From Hydractinia symbiolongicarpus (Eukaryota > Cnidaria > Hydrozoa > Anthoathecata > Hydractiniidae): DNA of 64,000 nucleotides. The notes under the pieces are model-generated. The model ran no database searches and had not been told where the DNA came from. It saw only the letters and a program-made list of their open reading frames with translations. Below are positions 32,479 to 44,036 of this stretch, one piece after another; positions within the stretch are counted from its first letter, which is position 1, and each line of letters starts with the position of its first letter. Made by a program: the position numbers and the translations under genes. The stretch covers positions 18,400,851 through 18,464,850 of the forward strand of contig NC_079877.1 in assembly GCF_029227915.1 (NCBI RefSeq), given 5' to 3'.

Positions 32479-32864
32479 GGTGGTTTTGGTATTGTTAAGA
32501 CTTTTGACGATGGTATACAGGTGCTTGACCCTAGGGTGTAAAAGTCCTTCAATTGCGCTGCCTCCTTCTCCGAGGCATTATAAAATTGATACATATCATT
32601 GTCCAGCTCCCTCAAACTCTTGCCCGCCTTAAGTTGTTTCTCTCGTTCTTTCGCAAACCAGTCGAGTTTTTTCTGTCTATCCCGTATCCATTGGGCCTGG
32701 ACCGTATTGAGCTTTTCAACGGCCTTGTCGTGCCGTTTACGTACGGCCGGCTCTTGCCCCGATAGCCTAGAAAATAGATAATTAGTTCCGGAGAAGGCTA
32801 GGGCGTTGATCGCTGCACCTGCAACAATAATAGCTATTATCGCCGTCTCTTTATTCTGAGACAT
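32475..32864 (-). CDS. PLV membrane/coiled-coil protein, right copy
   Basis: MSQNKETAIIAIIVAGAAI anchor and charged helical region, intact and nearly identical to 8,711-9,100. The frame is again open upstream into an HNH domain (to 33,008). Confidence 0.6.
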   Translation of the reverse strand: MSQNKETAIIAIIVAGAAINALAFSGTNYLFSRLSGQEPAVRKRHDKAVEKLNTVQAQWIRDRQKKLDWFAKEREKQLKAGKSLRELDNDMYQFYNASEKEAAQLKDFYTLGSSTCIPSSKVLTIPKPP

Positions 32865-33440
32865 GTTTTCGCTTGCCCACATAGGTTGGGTATTGGTGTA
32901 ATAAAGCCTTTTCGCCACCTCGGCAAGCGATGGAACAACCCCATTTTCCCGATACTTAATCGGTATCTTGTGATCAATGTGCCACTCCCCATGGTTGTCG
33001 CAGGTCATACCCCCAACAAAGTTGGCTTCAATATGGTCTCGCAGGGTAGCGATATCGCAACCGATATACTCCCGGGAGCGGAGCTCCTTGTTTTCCTTTA
33101 GAGTTTAGCGGGTTTGGTTTCTTACGGTACTAGTCAAACCTTTCATGTCCACAGATTTCAACTCCCCCACAGTCCCTGCAGCGAGATCTCACCCTTTGAT
33201 GGGGGCATATTTGACTCCCCTTGCAGTACTTGCAGCAAGCCCTCTGTTTTCATGGGGAAAAATCTGACTGCCTTTACATTCCTTACATATTGATCTCCTT
33301 TTTTCATGCGGCACCTATTACGCTCCATTGACACCCTTTTTTTATCGAGGCATTCTATGCACATTTTTGTTAGTTGATCATTTCCCTTGATCCTAAAATT
33401 GTCCGAAGGTTAAAGGTGTTTACATCTCGAGAATTTCCTA
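32865..33440 (-). pseudogene. HNH/zinc-array gene, right arm, distal copy
   Basis: N-terminal zinc-binding start (CIECLDKKRVSMERNRC, about 33,364), a few array units, then GHE units and the HNH core WHIDHKIPIKYR (about 32,980). Several frames are used. Preceded by its own copy of the 11-bp-stem hairpin (33,456-33,487), which marks it as a second gene in tandem with 33,533-34,140. The left arm has only one array gene here. Confidence 0.65.
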
Positions 33441-33455
33441 GTCTCTTCCATATTG

Positions 33456-33487
33456 ATTTGTATTTGCCTCTGAGGACAAATACAAAT
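33456..33487 (-). terminator. Duplicate of the capsid-gene 3' hairpin
   Basis: Perfect 11 bp stem identical to 34,164-34,195, located between the two tandem zinc-array genes. Its presence shows that hairpin and gene start were duplicated together. Confidence 0.6.
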
Positions 33488-33532
33488 TGTGGTCTATACC
33501 TATCATGCGCCTGCAACAGTGATCGCTGCCAT

Positions 33533-34140
33533 TTATTGTTTACTCTTCTTGCAATCTTTGCATCGATACCTTATCCTTTGATGAGGGCATATTTGACTTC
33601 CCCTGCACTCTTTGCAGATGGATCTCCTCCTTTCATGCTGGCATATTTGACTTCCCTTACACTCTTTGCAGGTGGATCTCACCCTTTGATGAGGGCAAAT
33701 GCTTCCACCCCTGCAGTCTTTACACTTGGATCTTATCCTTTCATGTTTACATATTTGACTTCCCTTAAACTCCTTACATTGGGATCTCACCTTTTGATGG
33801 GGACAAATCTGACTGCCCCTGCAGTCTTTACAATAGGCTCTCTGCTATTGATGGGGACAAATCTAAGTGCCGTTGCACTCTTTGCATCGATACCTTATCC
33901 TTTGATGAGGGCATATTTGACTTCCCCTGCACTCTTTGCACTCTGTTCTTCGCCTACCATTCTTGCAAATACTATTACCCCCGCACTCTTTACAGGTGGA
34001 TCTCACCCTTTGATGGGGGCACTTGTTTTTGGTACGCTGCTGTTTCGCCTTATCCAGGCAGCACATGCAACCTATTGTCGGTTTTCCATTTTTCAACACC
34101 CTAAATGCATCCAAGGCCAACACTTTTTTACAATTCTAGC
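33533..34140 (-). pseudogene. Zinc-array gene, right arm, proximal copy without HNH
   Basis: About ten units of the CPHQR-x3-CKEC-x-G type (34,123-33,863 and 33,790-33,533), interrupted by a stop near 33,850. Ends ...RYRCKDCKKSKQ and stop, without an HNH domain. Six-residue linkers vary (GSQI, GNSI, GGSI). Each unit supplies C, H, C, C and could bind one zinc; family name unknown to me. Confidence 0.65.
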
Positions 34141-34163
34141 ATCTCTTGTTTTCTTCAAAATTG

Positions 34164-34195
34164 ATTTGTATTTGCCTCTGGGGACAAATACAAAT
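34164..34195 (-). terminator. 3' hairpin after the capsid gene, right copy
   Basis: Perfect 11 bp stem (34,164-34,174 with 34,185-34,195), as at 7,832-7,863. Confidence 0.6.
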
Positions 34196-34199
34196 TGTG

Positions 34200-35399
34200 G
34201 TTGTTAAAGGTCATGAAATCTCCGATTCCGTCCGCCTTCTTTGTGATATGCAGGGTAATCCCATCACTTAATCGTTGTAGGGACCTTCCGCTACCATCTA
34301 GGTGGTGATCGGGAGACGCCCGAAAGACGATGAAGAGGGCATACCCTTCGTTAAAAAATTGCCCGATGGTCACGTTCGAGCCATGGCTACCAAAGAGGTT
34401 AACAAGGTGGTCCTTGGGTAACATTGCGTGAAAGTACAAATCATTTGGCTCTCCTTCCACCGTCACGCTAACCTTCTCAATCCCGGGGTTATAAAACGTT
34501 TCGTTAGCGCCGGCGTAGGCATTCACTTTTCCAGGGTCTATGAAGAGTAGCAAGACGCCCTTAAACGATTTTGAAGGGGTGTCAATTTGGATGTTATAAC
34601 TTGTGTATACTTTTTTATGGTAAGCACCTTGCTACGGAGTATCCTTTCGTATGGGAGGGACAATCTTTCATACCTCGACATCATAGTGCTCGCAAGAGCT
34701 TCATGACTGAGCTTGTCAAATTCAAGCCTAATGTTGTTTATCCCATAGGTGGCATCGGCTGCCTTCGCCGCTGCCCCGGACCCCGTACCTCCATCCTTGA
34801 TGACGTCAGTATGTCCTGCAAAATGTATTACGAATTGTAGCCTGTCGTACAGGCCCGCTGTATAAAAGGGTAGGTCCCTCGTCAGTTCAAACATCTTGCC
34901 TAGTGGTATGCAGAAAGTGTTGCCATTTGCTGCCACGATTGCCTTCTCCTCATCCGTTCCCACATGACCAGTTGCCTTGACCTGCAGGGCCCTGATGGTC
35001 CCGTCGTTAGGATTTGTCCCCTCTAGAACAAGGTTGTTGTCCCTATCAAATTTTGGCAGCCACAGGTCTCTACATACGGCTAGGATATTTTAATCCGATA
35101 TGTTTTGAATTTCGTTGCCATTCAAAGTGATACGAAGGTTCTTTACTAGGCTTTTACCAATGTTTGACACGATCGTACGTGTCGTGTTGGTCCCCGTCAG
35201 CGTCAGGTCAAATAGAAACTTGAGACTACCTGGAAAGATGACATCATTCCCGGACATATTAAGCATATCCACACGCAGGTCCTAGTTCTGGTTGATGGTT
35301 GAAGGTATGTGACTTATCTGAACCCTTTTTTTGGACTTTTATCCCAAAGAGTTGCTTCATCTCTGCGTAGGGGTCTAGCGTCGTTCCAAATGCACTCAT
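34200..35399 (-). pseudogene. PLV major capsid protein, right copy
   Basis: Same segments as the left copy: 35,399 to about 35,300, 35,272-35,090, 34,963-34,538 and 34,553-34,2xx. It shares the two frameshifts with the left copy. Private damage: a TAC-to-TAA-type stop at about 35,09x after EIQNISD, and a deletion of about 70 bp just after GIGDFMT that removes the C-terminal end and joins it to the hairpin region. Confidence 0.72.
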
Positions 35400-35433
35400 A
35401 TTTATTACATAAGGGAAATCTTTAAATAAAAGA
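35400..35433. promoter_or_regulatory. 34 bp divergent intergenic region, right copy
   Basis: Counterpart of 6,524-6,557, between the capsid ATG (35,399, minus) and the proline-repeat gene ATG (35,434, plus). Confidence 0.45.
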
Positions 35434-36589
35434 ATGCCAACCAATCCAGTAATTGTACCTGACATTGATATTGATGATGATGAGGAGGATGGAGGTCATC
35501 CGGATAAACCAGATGATACTACGTCAAAACTCCCCGGAACGCCAAAACTCCCCGGAACGCCAAAACTCCCCGGAACATCGGGGCCTTCAAGGACACAACA
35601 ACAGGGGGATACGCTGACGGGACAGAGGCAAAAGTTACTAAAATCAAAGATCGATGGCCTTTACGATCATCTTACGAAAAAATTGGGGTTACAGCCTAAT
35701 GCGTGGTATTATGATATGTTCAGGGAAGACAAGGGTAATCAACTTATTATAAAGGAAATAGTGAAAGGTATGAGAACATTCAAGGAAACAGTGGTTACAA
35801 ATCAAGATGATAGGCTGAAAACCGTTGGTCAGATACAAACGCTCCTGGGTAGTAATCGCCTGCAAACCCTAGGGTTTGTAGACTATGTTTTACCCAATAA
35901 AGGTGGTAAATGTAGGGCCCAGAACCTCCTGAAAAGGTATAATAAAATAGAGGAGGAGGCCGAACATATTGAGGTGAAATCGTTGGAGGAGATGGATGAA
36001 TTTGTAGATGCAACGGAGAGCCTTATACAAGACACTTCGTTTGTCGGGCCTTATGAAGGTGGCATCACCCCACGTGAAAGAAGGGGACTTGACCTCGAGC
36101 TTAAGACGTTAAGGGGTAACTATGATCTTATAAGACAGTGAGATTAACAAGGCAGAGGGTAGGGTGAAAGAACTTGAGAAGCAGAAGATCGGGGCAGACG
36201 AAGGACAGAAGGCTCTTCTTGAGAAGGAGATAGAAAAGGCGAAGAAATAGATTAAGGATCTGAATGATAAAAAGAGGGCCATAGGGGAAGCACATGGTAT
36301 ACTATCCACTGACATATACCCCCAACTGAGGCACATTAAGGACACGCTCTTGAAAATTGCTGGAGATAACACAACTCTGCTTGAAAAGCTTCGTATACTC
36401 TTCAGGGAACAAGGGATAACCATAGCGAGTATTGTCTCCGCTATTGGTCTATTGATAAGCACCATTGTGCTCTCTGTTACAGGAGGGGGAGGTGTCGCAG
36501 CAGGTGCCGCAGGTGGTAGTGAAAAAGGGTTTGTGCAGAAACAACTGGAAAGGCTTGGAAATTTTCTCAACTACCTAGCAGGCATATGA
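35434..36589 (+). pseudogene. PLV proline-repeat / coiled-coil / membrane-anchor protein, right copy
   Basis: N-terminal frame 35,434-36,141 with three KLPGTP repeats (left has four). It shifts near 36,120 into a coiled coil (VKELEKQKIGADEGQKALLE) with a TAG at about 36,250, then the C-terminal anchor frame 36,350-36,589. Ends in ATGA with the next gene. Confidence 0.65.
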
Positions 36590-36786
36590 CCGACATTCAC
36601 CATAGGCTGAGACTTGTTTGTCCACAGTTGGATGAGGATAATTGCCTCCTTGATGGCAAAAAGTTCAAAATTCTGGCCCTGCTTCCCACCAAAGAATTAA
36701 ACGCCTGGGGGGACATGCTGACCTGGAGTTTTGATAACCCAACGTACCTTCAACTAAAAGGCTCCACAGACCGTTTGGAGTTTTAA
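36586..36786 (+). CDS. PLV small protein of 66 residues, right copy
   Basis: Intact; almost identical to 5,137-5,337 (one P/Q difference seen). Starts in ATGA overlap. Unknown function. Confidence 0.55.
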   Translation: MTDIHHRLRLVCPQLDEDNCLLDGKKFKILALLPTKELNAWGDMLTWSFDNPTYLQLKGSTDRLEF

Positions 36787-36861
36787 CTTTTAACAGACGT
36801 ATTCTACCGTGAAAAAAATGTGACGTTCACCGGCCTTACGATGCAAATCCTGATAAAATAA

Positions 36862-37517
36862 ATGAGCGATATAGCGATATAGCCAAATTTACCGAGTGCG
36901 CCCGCGGAAGGCGCGGATATGCAGGAGGAGAGTATACAGGCTGAAAAAAAATCGATGATATTGAAAAATACCTTCGAAATGATATAAAGGAGCGGGACAA
37001 GCTTGCAAAGAAATTTAAAATGCATGGGACCTGAGTACGATTCTGTGACCATGGCTTGCTTGGTGTGAGCGTGATTACGTCGGGACTTGGCATCGGCGCT
37101 ATAGCCTCAGGACTAGGGGTACCCTGGGCTATTGCCATGAGGGGGCTCACTATTGCGGCCGGGATAGGTCAAGCAGGCCTTAGAAATGTCTCAAAAAGAC
37201 TTGGGGTTAAGAGCAAAAAGCATGAGGGTATCAGGCTGCTCGAGGAGGCTACATTAAATTCTATTATCGATCTTATTTCAAAGGCAATGGGGAACGGTGT
37301 GATTAGTGACTATGAATACAGTCTGATCAGTAGAGAAAAGGAGAGGTATATGCTACTAAAAGAACAAATGTGGCAGCGGTTTAACCGTGTCGTTAACAGC
37401 ATAAACGAACAAGAGCGTGCCCAGCTGGTTGCCAGGGGCAGGGATGAGGGGAGAAAAGAGATGCAGGATGAGATTTTAAAAAACGTTCGACCTGCACAGT
37501 ATGTAAGCGGTACTTAG
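36862..37517 (+). pseudogene. PLV conserved membrane protein, right copy
   Basis: MSDIAI then a stop, and frameshifts up to 37,05x; then an open frame 37,056-37,517 with the hydrophobic GLGIGAIASGLGVPWAIAM segment and KKHEGIRLLEEATLNSIIDL. Its stop overlaps that of the convergent gene at 37,514. Confidence 0.6.
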
Positions 37518-38065
37518 AGTCCCGCCTGAGTATGAGCCTTAAATATATATTTTATAGGCATTTTGGGCCTATAATAATACACCGATGAAATGGCAAGGAT
37601 TGCACTGGGTTGGCAGGGCTCATTATACGGTACGGACATACCATAAAATTTGGTGGTAATTGTGTCCTTGTAATATTGGACTTTAGCATTCACATAACGA
37701 TCCTTTTTTACGGGCTCCGTCATCAGTTACTCAGATATCAACTCTTAGACTTTTGACCATATTTGACGATATTTTGCAACCCAATGTGGATACTTCTCGA
37801 AATCTAGGCTCATTGCCGGTGATGCATTAGCGTTATACTTGGTCACCCCATTTGGGGACCAGATTTTTGGTGTTTTCACCCTAAGAGCTACCACGAGGTC
37901 CTGTGTATGATACCCCACCACATATTGTTTGCCCTTACCTCCGTTAGCAGGTCTGGCATTTGAAACAGTCAGGTATCCTACATTAATATCGTTGATATTT
38001 GTAAACGTAGCGGCAAAGTTGTAGAATAGTTTTGGATTGACAAGTTCAATTTCAAATTTCAGCAT
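37514..38065 (-). pseudogene. Conserved PLV gene outside the duplicated arm
   Basis: 38,065-37,745 reads MLKFEIELVNPKLFYNFAAT ... KDLVVALRVKTPKIWS-like sequence (here TQDLVVALRVKTPKIWSPNG) and ends ...KYRQIWSKV. After a short break 37,723-37,514 continues KKDRYVNAKVQYYKDTITTK. From memory these two parts form a single roughly 200-residue protein in cnidarian PLVs; function unknown. It has no counterpart at the left arm, showing that copy is truncated. Confidence 0.55.
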
Positions 38066-38320
38066 CTTCTTTATTTATTTTGAACAACTGCAGAGAATTA
38101 CATGTCATGGTACATACGCAACCACCCCGTTATATGTTATATATTGGTGATAACAGGTCTTTAATCCTCCGCTCATTGGACCCCTCTTTCTCTGATTCTT
38201 GTAGCAATGCAAGGGCCATAAGAGGTGAGGAAATACCTACTCCAGGCATAAATGCACTCAGTGTTGCGGTCCCGAAAATATCAAATTTTGATTGACAGTT
38301 GACGCACAATTTATTATATC

Positions 38321-38602
38321 TTACAACCACGTTGTAAGATATGTAACAGAGTACCATTTTATATACGTTCTACAAGTCTCGAAGCTACATATTGGACGCA
38401 TGTTGTCGCGCATATCTCGCGTCCTGAACCTTTTGGGGACATACTTGAATAGGTAGGGATACTTTTCAACGGGCATGCTGCACATGTCTTGCATCTTGAA
38501 CCGGTCCGGGACATATTTGAGTAGATGGGGATTATTTTCAACAGCTTTGTTACACATGTCCTGTGTCTTGGCATGGTCCAGAATACTGTGAAACCAACTC
38601 AT
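38321..38602 (-). CDS. DUF4116-like repeat protein
   Basis: Two to three repeats of the form MCNKAVENNPHLLKYVPDRF / MCSMPVEKYPYLFKYVPKRF. This resembles DUF4116-type repeats, frequent in giant viruses and related mobile elements. The last gene before the proposed right end of the element. The C-terminal 20 residues look non-homologous, so the true end may be lost. Confidence 0.6.
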   Translation of the reverse strand: MSWFHSILDHAKTQDMCNKAVENNPHLLKYVPDRFKMQDMCSMPVEKYPYLFKYVPKRFRTRDMRDNMRPICSFETCRTYIKWYSVTYLTTWL

Positions 38603-38666
38603 CTTTATTATATACTTTCAACAAAGTCCGAAGATTGTATAACAAGTTTGGAATTCCCTTTTTACA

Positions 38667-38680
38667 GCGCATGCGTTGAT
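38667..38680. repeat. Candidate terminal inverted motif, right
   Basis: GCGCATGCGTTGAT, the inverse of 22,690-22,703, preceded by GGAATTCCC. Confidence 0.35.
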
Positions 38681-39366
38681 TGTTGATGATTATTAGTATC
38701 ACTAGGGAATTCCCCCTTTGACTCATTTTTTGTATGATAAGGACTTAACCTTGATATGCATGACTCAACACCGCATGATGGGGATTTTTCATGCAGATCA
38801 ATAGATTTTTGTGTAATGGAGCGTGAAAAAAAGTTGTGACGTCACAAACAAATTTCTGTATAATAATTTTTATGAGAGTGTGACCGTGGTTTTTTGAAAA
38901 ACTGTATATCATGACCCCCTAACCCAGCTACTATGTATAATTCTACTTTTTTCTGCATCCAACTTTGAAATACCGCTCTATTACTATCAATACCATGACT
39001 GCTAAGGTTAAGTATTGCTATCACCAACCCTTCCTTGCACTGTGTCAATCTCCTGCTGAATCGTTGGTTCCTGTTGATTTATTGAAAATCCCATCGGTTT
39101 CCATAGGCTTTCTAGCTCTGCTAATTCTATCGTTTTCCTGTGTCGACCTTATAACAACTTCCACAACCCTCACTAGTGAACCTCCACTGAAGTTTATTTG
39201 ATCACATAACATTCCTGAACTGTAAACAATTTTTTTAACTGTATTCATTACCTAAAAAGCGAAAGAGTTATATTTATATTTATATTTAAAACATAGCTAT
39301 AGTAAATGTTATAACTATTTATGAGGTCTGTGTGCAATTTCTTAGTAAATTTTTTTTTAACTAAAA
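38681..39366. other. Intergenic, no gene seen
   Basis: AT-rich. Short ORFs show no recognisable domains. No repeat recognised before the microsatellite. Confidence 0.5.
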
Positions 39367-40533
<1,167 letters not shown>

Positions 40534-40961
40534 GTATAGGTAAATAGGTTACGTTTTCTACCACAAAGACAAGTCATATTATAAAACCGCGCGTGATGTT
40601 TGAAGGGCTGCCAAAGGTTATTTTATATTTTTTAATAAATTTGCAACAAGAAAACCTAAAAGTTTTGTAAAAGTGTTGCGATTAAAAAAAAAAAATGAGT
40701 AAGCTAAAGTTAAGATCTCCTTAGGCGATTTTAAGGATTCCACCTTCGCCGGCGGAAATCAATAACTATAATCCTACATCCCCTCCGTATTTTGCGAGTC
40801 CACAAAAAAAGGCCAAAAAAAATTGTATGTTAGCCATACTGTTCGTAACATAATGTCTCAGTCTTCTAAGTCCAAACAAAATTTTCAAAGTTGAAACCAA
40901 CCACAACATTACCAATCACAATAATATCAATAACCAATAACCAATCAACATTACCAACCAA

Positions 40962-42967
40962 TCAAATTATGTCCATTTTTTCTGTCTCTAGAACATATCG
41001 AGATGGGGGGCGAACTGCACGACGAGGGCGGTCTGGTCTCGTTGGATCCTGTCTTGGCATATCGATAGTGTGATCACTCCCTAGTATACTGGTATGGATG
41101 GTAACAGGTTCATCTAAAGGTATTACATGGTCATTATGTGTGACACTCGCAGGCACAAGAGGCACAGTTGAAAGGGGTGAACCGAGATGAACAGATGCGG
41201 AATCTGTGAAACGTCAATGGAGGGTTCAGTCTGTCGGGCAATAGGTAGTGGAGCCTGGTCTTCTATAACAGATGACGGTGGGTCAAACCTATTGCGATGC
41301 AAACGTCTATTTCGTAAGGAAACTCGGCCAGATCCATGTACTTCAACGCCGTACTGGTCATGGTTTATAACATAGACAATGGTTCCTGACTTATCCCATT
41401 TCGTAGGAAAACGCCCAGTCTGATTTTGAATGAATACCTGATGATTAAAATGTAGGCAAGCAAGAGCCTAGGAATGCTCTGTTAGACGTTCAGCAGATCG
41501 TTGAAATCTAATGCGCATCGACTCCTCCCTCTTTTTCCACGCATCACGCCACTGAACTGAGGGGTTGAAAAACTTCGGAAGTCTATTGACAAAGGAGAAT
41601 GCATCCCGAAGTGGCCGCACAAGGATAATCTCAGCTGGTAAAACATCTGAATCAGGTGTGTTTTCGGACTTGCAACATGGCTCGTAAGAAACGGTCGTTA
41701 TCGAGTGACCCGGGGTGAAATGCTCCCCTTAAGTAGACGTTTGCATTTTTTACTGCCACCTCAGCCCTTCCGTTCGACTGAAGAAAGTACACTGATGACA
41801 TACGAATTCAGGACCACCGTCACTCGAAAGTTCCCGCGGTACACCAAAATTGGCAAAAAGGGATCGCAGTGCTGCTATCAATCCATTCGTTTTGAATCAA
41901 TGTCCTTTGTCATACCTGGCCAGAAAACGATGGTTCGAGCACAGGATTCTATTGGAGTAACGCCTTGGTTAGCTGAATGCAGGATAACTAGGACTGCGGG
42001 ACGTAGCTTGGGAGGAATAACAACACGATCACAAAATAACACCATCAAGGACATGGAGGGAATCTCGGTATTGCCAATAGTCAGATTGTCTTAAATTTGG
42101 TAAGGGGGGATTGTCCAGCAGGCCTCCTTTGATAGCACTTCCCAGTGACGATAAGGTGGGGTCGCTAGAGGTTTCATCTGAGATCAGCTCCCACGAGAGG
42201 TTGAATACACTGCACGTCTCACTGTGAATGGAAGAGTTCATAGCATGCTCGAGTCCATCTGCGACAGTTACAGCATTTAACTCTGCGGAGGAGTAACGGG
42301 AGGTGGCATCAGCAGCTGCGTTGGTTCTTCCGGGGAGGTGGTAGATGCCAAAGCTTCATAGTAGTGTACGCTGTTCGAATCGGAATATACGTGTATTGGA
42401 TATCTCATCTAGAGTGCGATCTCCAAGAATTTTTTCGAGGGGCTTGTGTACGGTGACAACAATGAGGTTAGGGCAACCCAGGGTGAAATATTCCGTTTGC
42501 TCGAGGGCCCAGGCAACAGCAAGGCATTCGCCCTCAATTGGTGCGTAACGTTGTTCCGTATTAATTTGACCCCAGTTGCAATGTTTTTGCAGTAGAAAAT
42601 AGCCGATACTTTGACGAGACTAGTCAGGTCGCAAGCATGTTCGTCTCGATTAGTCAAAGATTTTTACCCAATGAACAATGGAGTCAATAATTAGTTGCTT
42701 CGACAAGCGAAATTTCTCATCAAGTTCTAGGGTCCATTGAGAAGAGTATTTCGGATTAAGGAATAGCTTGAACGGTGCCATCAAGTCTCGCAGTTAATCA
42801 TAGTTAGAAACTTGTTGACGAGGCCGAACCAGCTGCGTATGTCTGTGATGAATGTTGATGTTGGGAAGTTACGAATCGCATCCGTGTATTTAGGTAAGGG
42901 CTCAATATTGGTATCAGATATTCGAAAGCCTGCAAATTCGAAAACTCGTTCGGAGAACTGAAACTAG
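40962..42967 (-). mobile_element. Decayed Ty3/Gypsy retrotransposon (RT end, RNase H, integrase)
   Basis: Minus-strand fragments: RT thumb-like FAGFRISDTNIEPLPKYTDA (about 42,920), RNase H with LPGRTNAAADATSRY (about 42,310), integrase zinc finger HSANQG...MDCQHC (about 41,900) and the pol C-terminus HGSGRVSLRNRR (about 41,330) ending PRRAVRPPSRY, stop 40,962. Many frameshifts; 5' truncated; no LTR identified. Confidence 0.8.
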
Positions 42968-44036
42968 GCTGTTCAGTCACGTGACTTTTTGCCGTGTTCG
43001 GAAATTCAGCTTAAAACAAGCTCGCACACGGCAACGCGTATTTTGTTATTGCGCGTGATGGCACTTATTTTAAATCGTCGAATTCGGCACCTATTTCGCT
43101 TAAGACAGATGGTGTATGGGCAGATAGTGATTGTTAAGTACCTTAAATTTGTTTTTTTGAATGAGACTTGTTTAAACGACCAACAGTGTATTCAGATTTC
43201 GACGAGGGAAATGTAAACTTGGCGCAAACAGAGGAAAGTGCATGACGTATCAGGTAGTCTCACTTGAAATTAGTTTATATTAAAAATATACTTTCAATTT
43301 CTATTCTTATTCCTAACTTTCCTGCATGACAAATCTGGAGAAAAAGCATTTTTTGTTTATATCGAACCCCCGTCTTAAAGTTCTATGTGACTTGCTGCAG
43401 TGCAACAACGAATTTCGACTTTTTATTTATTTTATTTTATTATATAATTTATAGTCTTGGAATGATGGCTATTAATCATGGCTATGTGCTAGATATTCCA
43501 GTTAACATTAGACACAGCTACTAAACTAAAGCACCAAAGCTAGCTAGCTACCTAGCTATATATATATTAGCCGAAGTAGTGGACCAGAAGATGGAGTGTG
43601 TGATGTTGTGTTTAATTATTCCATACCACTGTGTGGTTAATAGATAAAGGTATATTTTGCTTACTACTAGTGTGATTTGGTTTTTAAACACTTAAAGTAT
43701 TAGGCTTGGAAATTTGTTGATTCCAGATACCAATTTGTTACCCACTCAGTTCTTGCAAACTGTTTACTGTTTACCATTATTCTTTTTTACAAAAACGCCT
43801 CTCTTCCAACTTTCCAGGCCTAAAGTTAGCTAAGAGTCAGAGTAGGTTACTTTATAGCTAGCTTATACTGTTTTAAAAAGCAAGATTTAGATAATAATTG
43901 AAGAGATAATGATTATATAATGTTATTTTTGTAAATATTCCATTGTTTAGTATGTATAGCTATATCATAATTGCTGACGTAAACTAGAAAGGCAGATAAT
44001 ACACAGTCTAGGTAGGAATGGTATTTTAAAAATAAT
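42968..44036. other. Intergenic, no gene seen
   Basis: AT-rich with GCTAGCTA-type runs near 43,540. It may hold the promoter of the following ORF. Confidence 0.5.

Larger units (their letters stand above)
28080..37551. repeat. Right arm of the 9.3 kb inverted duplication
   Basis: Mirror image of 4,374-13,620. The inner breakpoint lies in polymerase B at GGGTGGTTTAG. The outer breakpoint lies just past the conserved membrane-protein gene, beyond which this copy continues into further PLV genes and the left copy enters host DNA. Confidence 0.95.
22690..38680 (+). mobile_element. Chimeric Polinton-like virus element (PLV-B polymerase end + PLV-A right arm)
   Basis: A 16.0 kb block, within the usual size of PLV/Polinton elements. 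From the left: DNA polymerase B, HNH gene, hairpin-rich DNA, membrane-protein genes, ATPase, BRO-N gene, acidic-tail gene, integrase-tail-like gene, coiled-coil gene, HNH/zinc-array genes, capsid gene, anchor proteins, a conserved gene at 37,514-38,065 and a DUF4116-like gene. A 14-nt motif is inverted at the two proposed ends. At 28,080 sequence switches from a diverged subtype to the subtype shared with the left arm. No integrase gene was found. Most genes carry stops or frameshifts. Confidence 0.78.

Noticed and set aside
38130-38357. 75-residue minus-strand ORF
   Set aside because: A membrane-like stretch can be read, but there is no recognisable family and no second copy; left unannotated.
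4374-38680. Retroviral-type integrase or adenain protease within the PLV
   Set aside because: Searched by eye for DDE and His-Asp-Cys patterns on both strands outside the retroelement; none found. The only integrase in the block belongs to the BEL element.
41705-42094. 129-residue plus-strand ORF
   Set aside because: Antisense to the Ty3/Gypsy integrase fragments.
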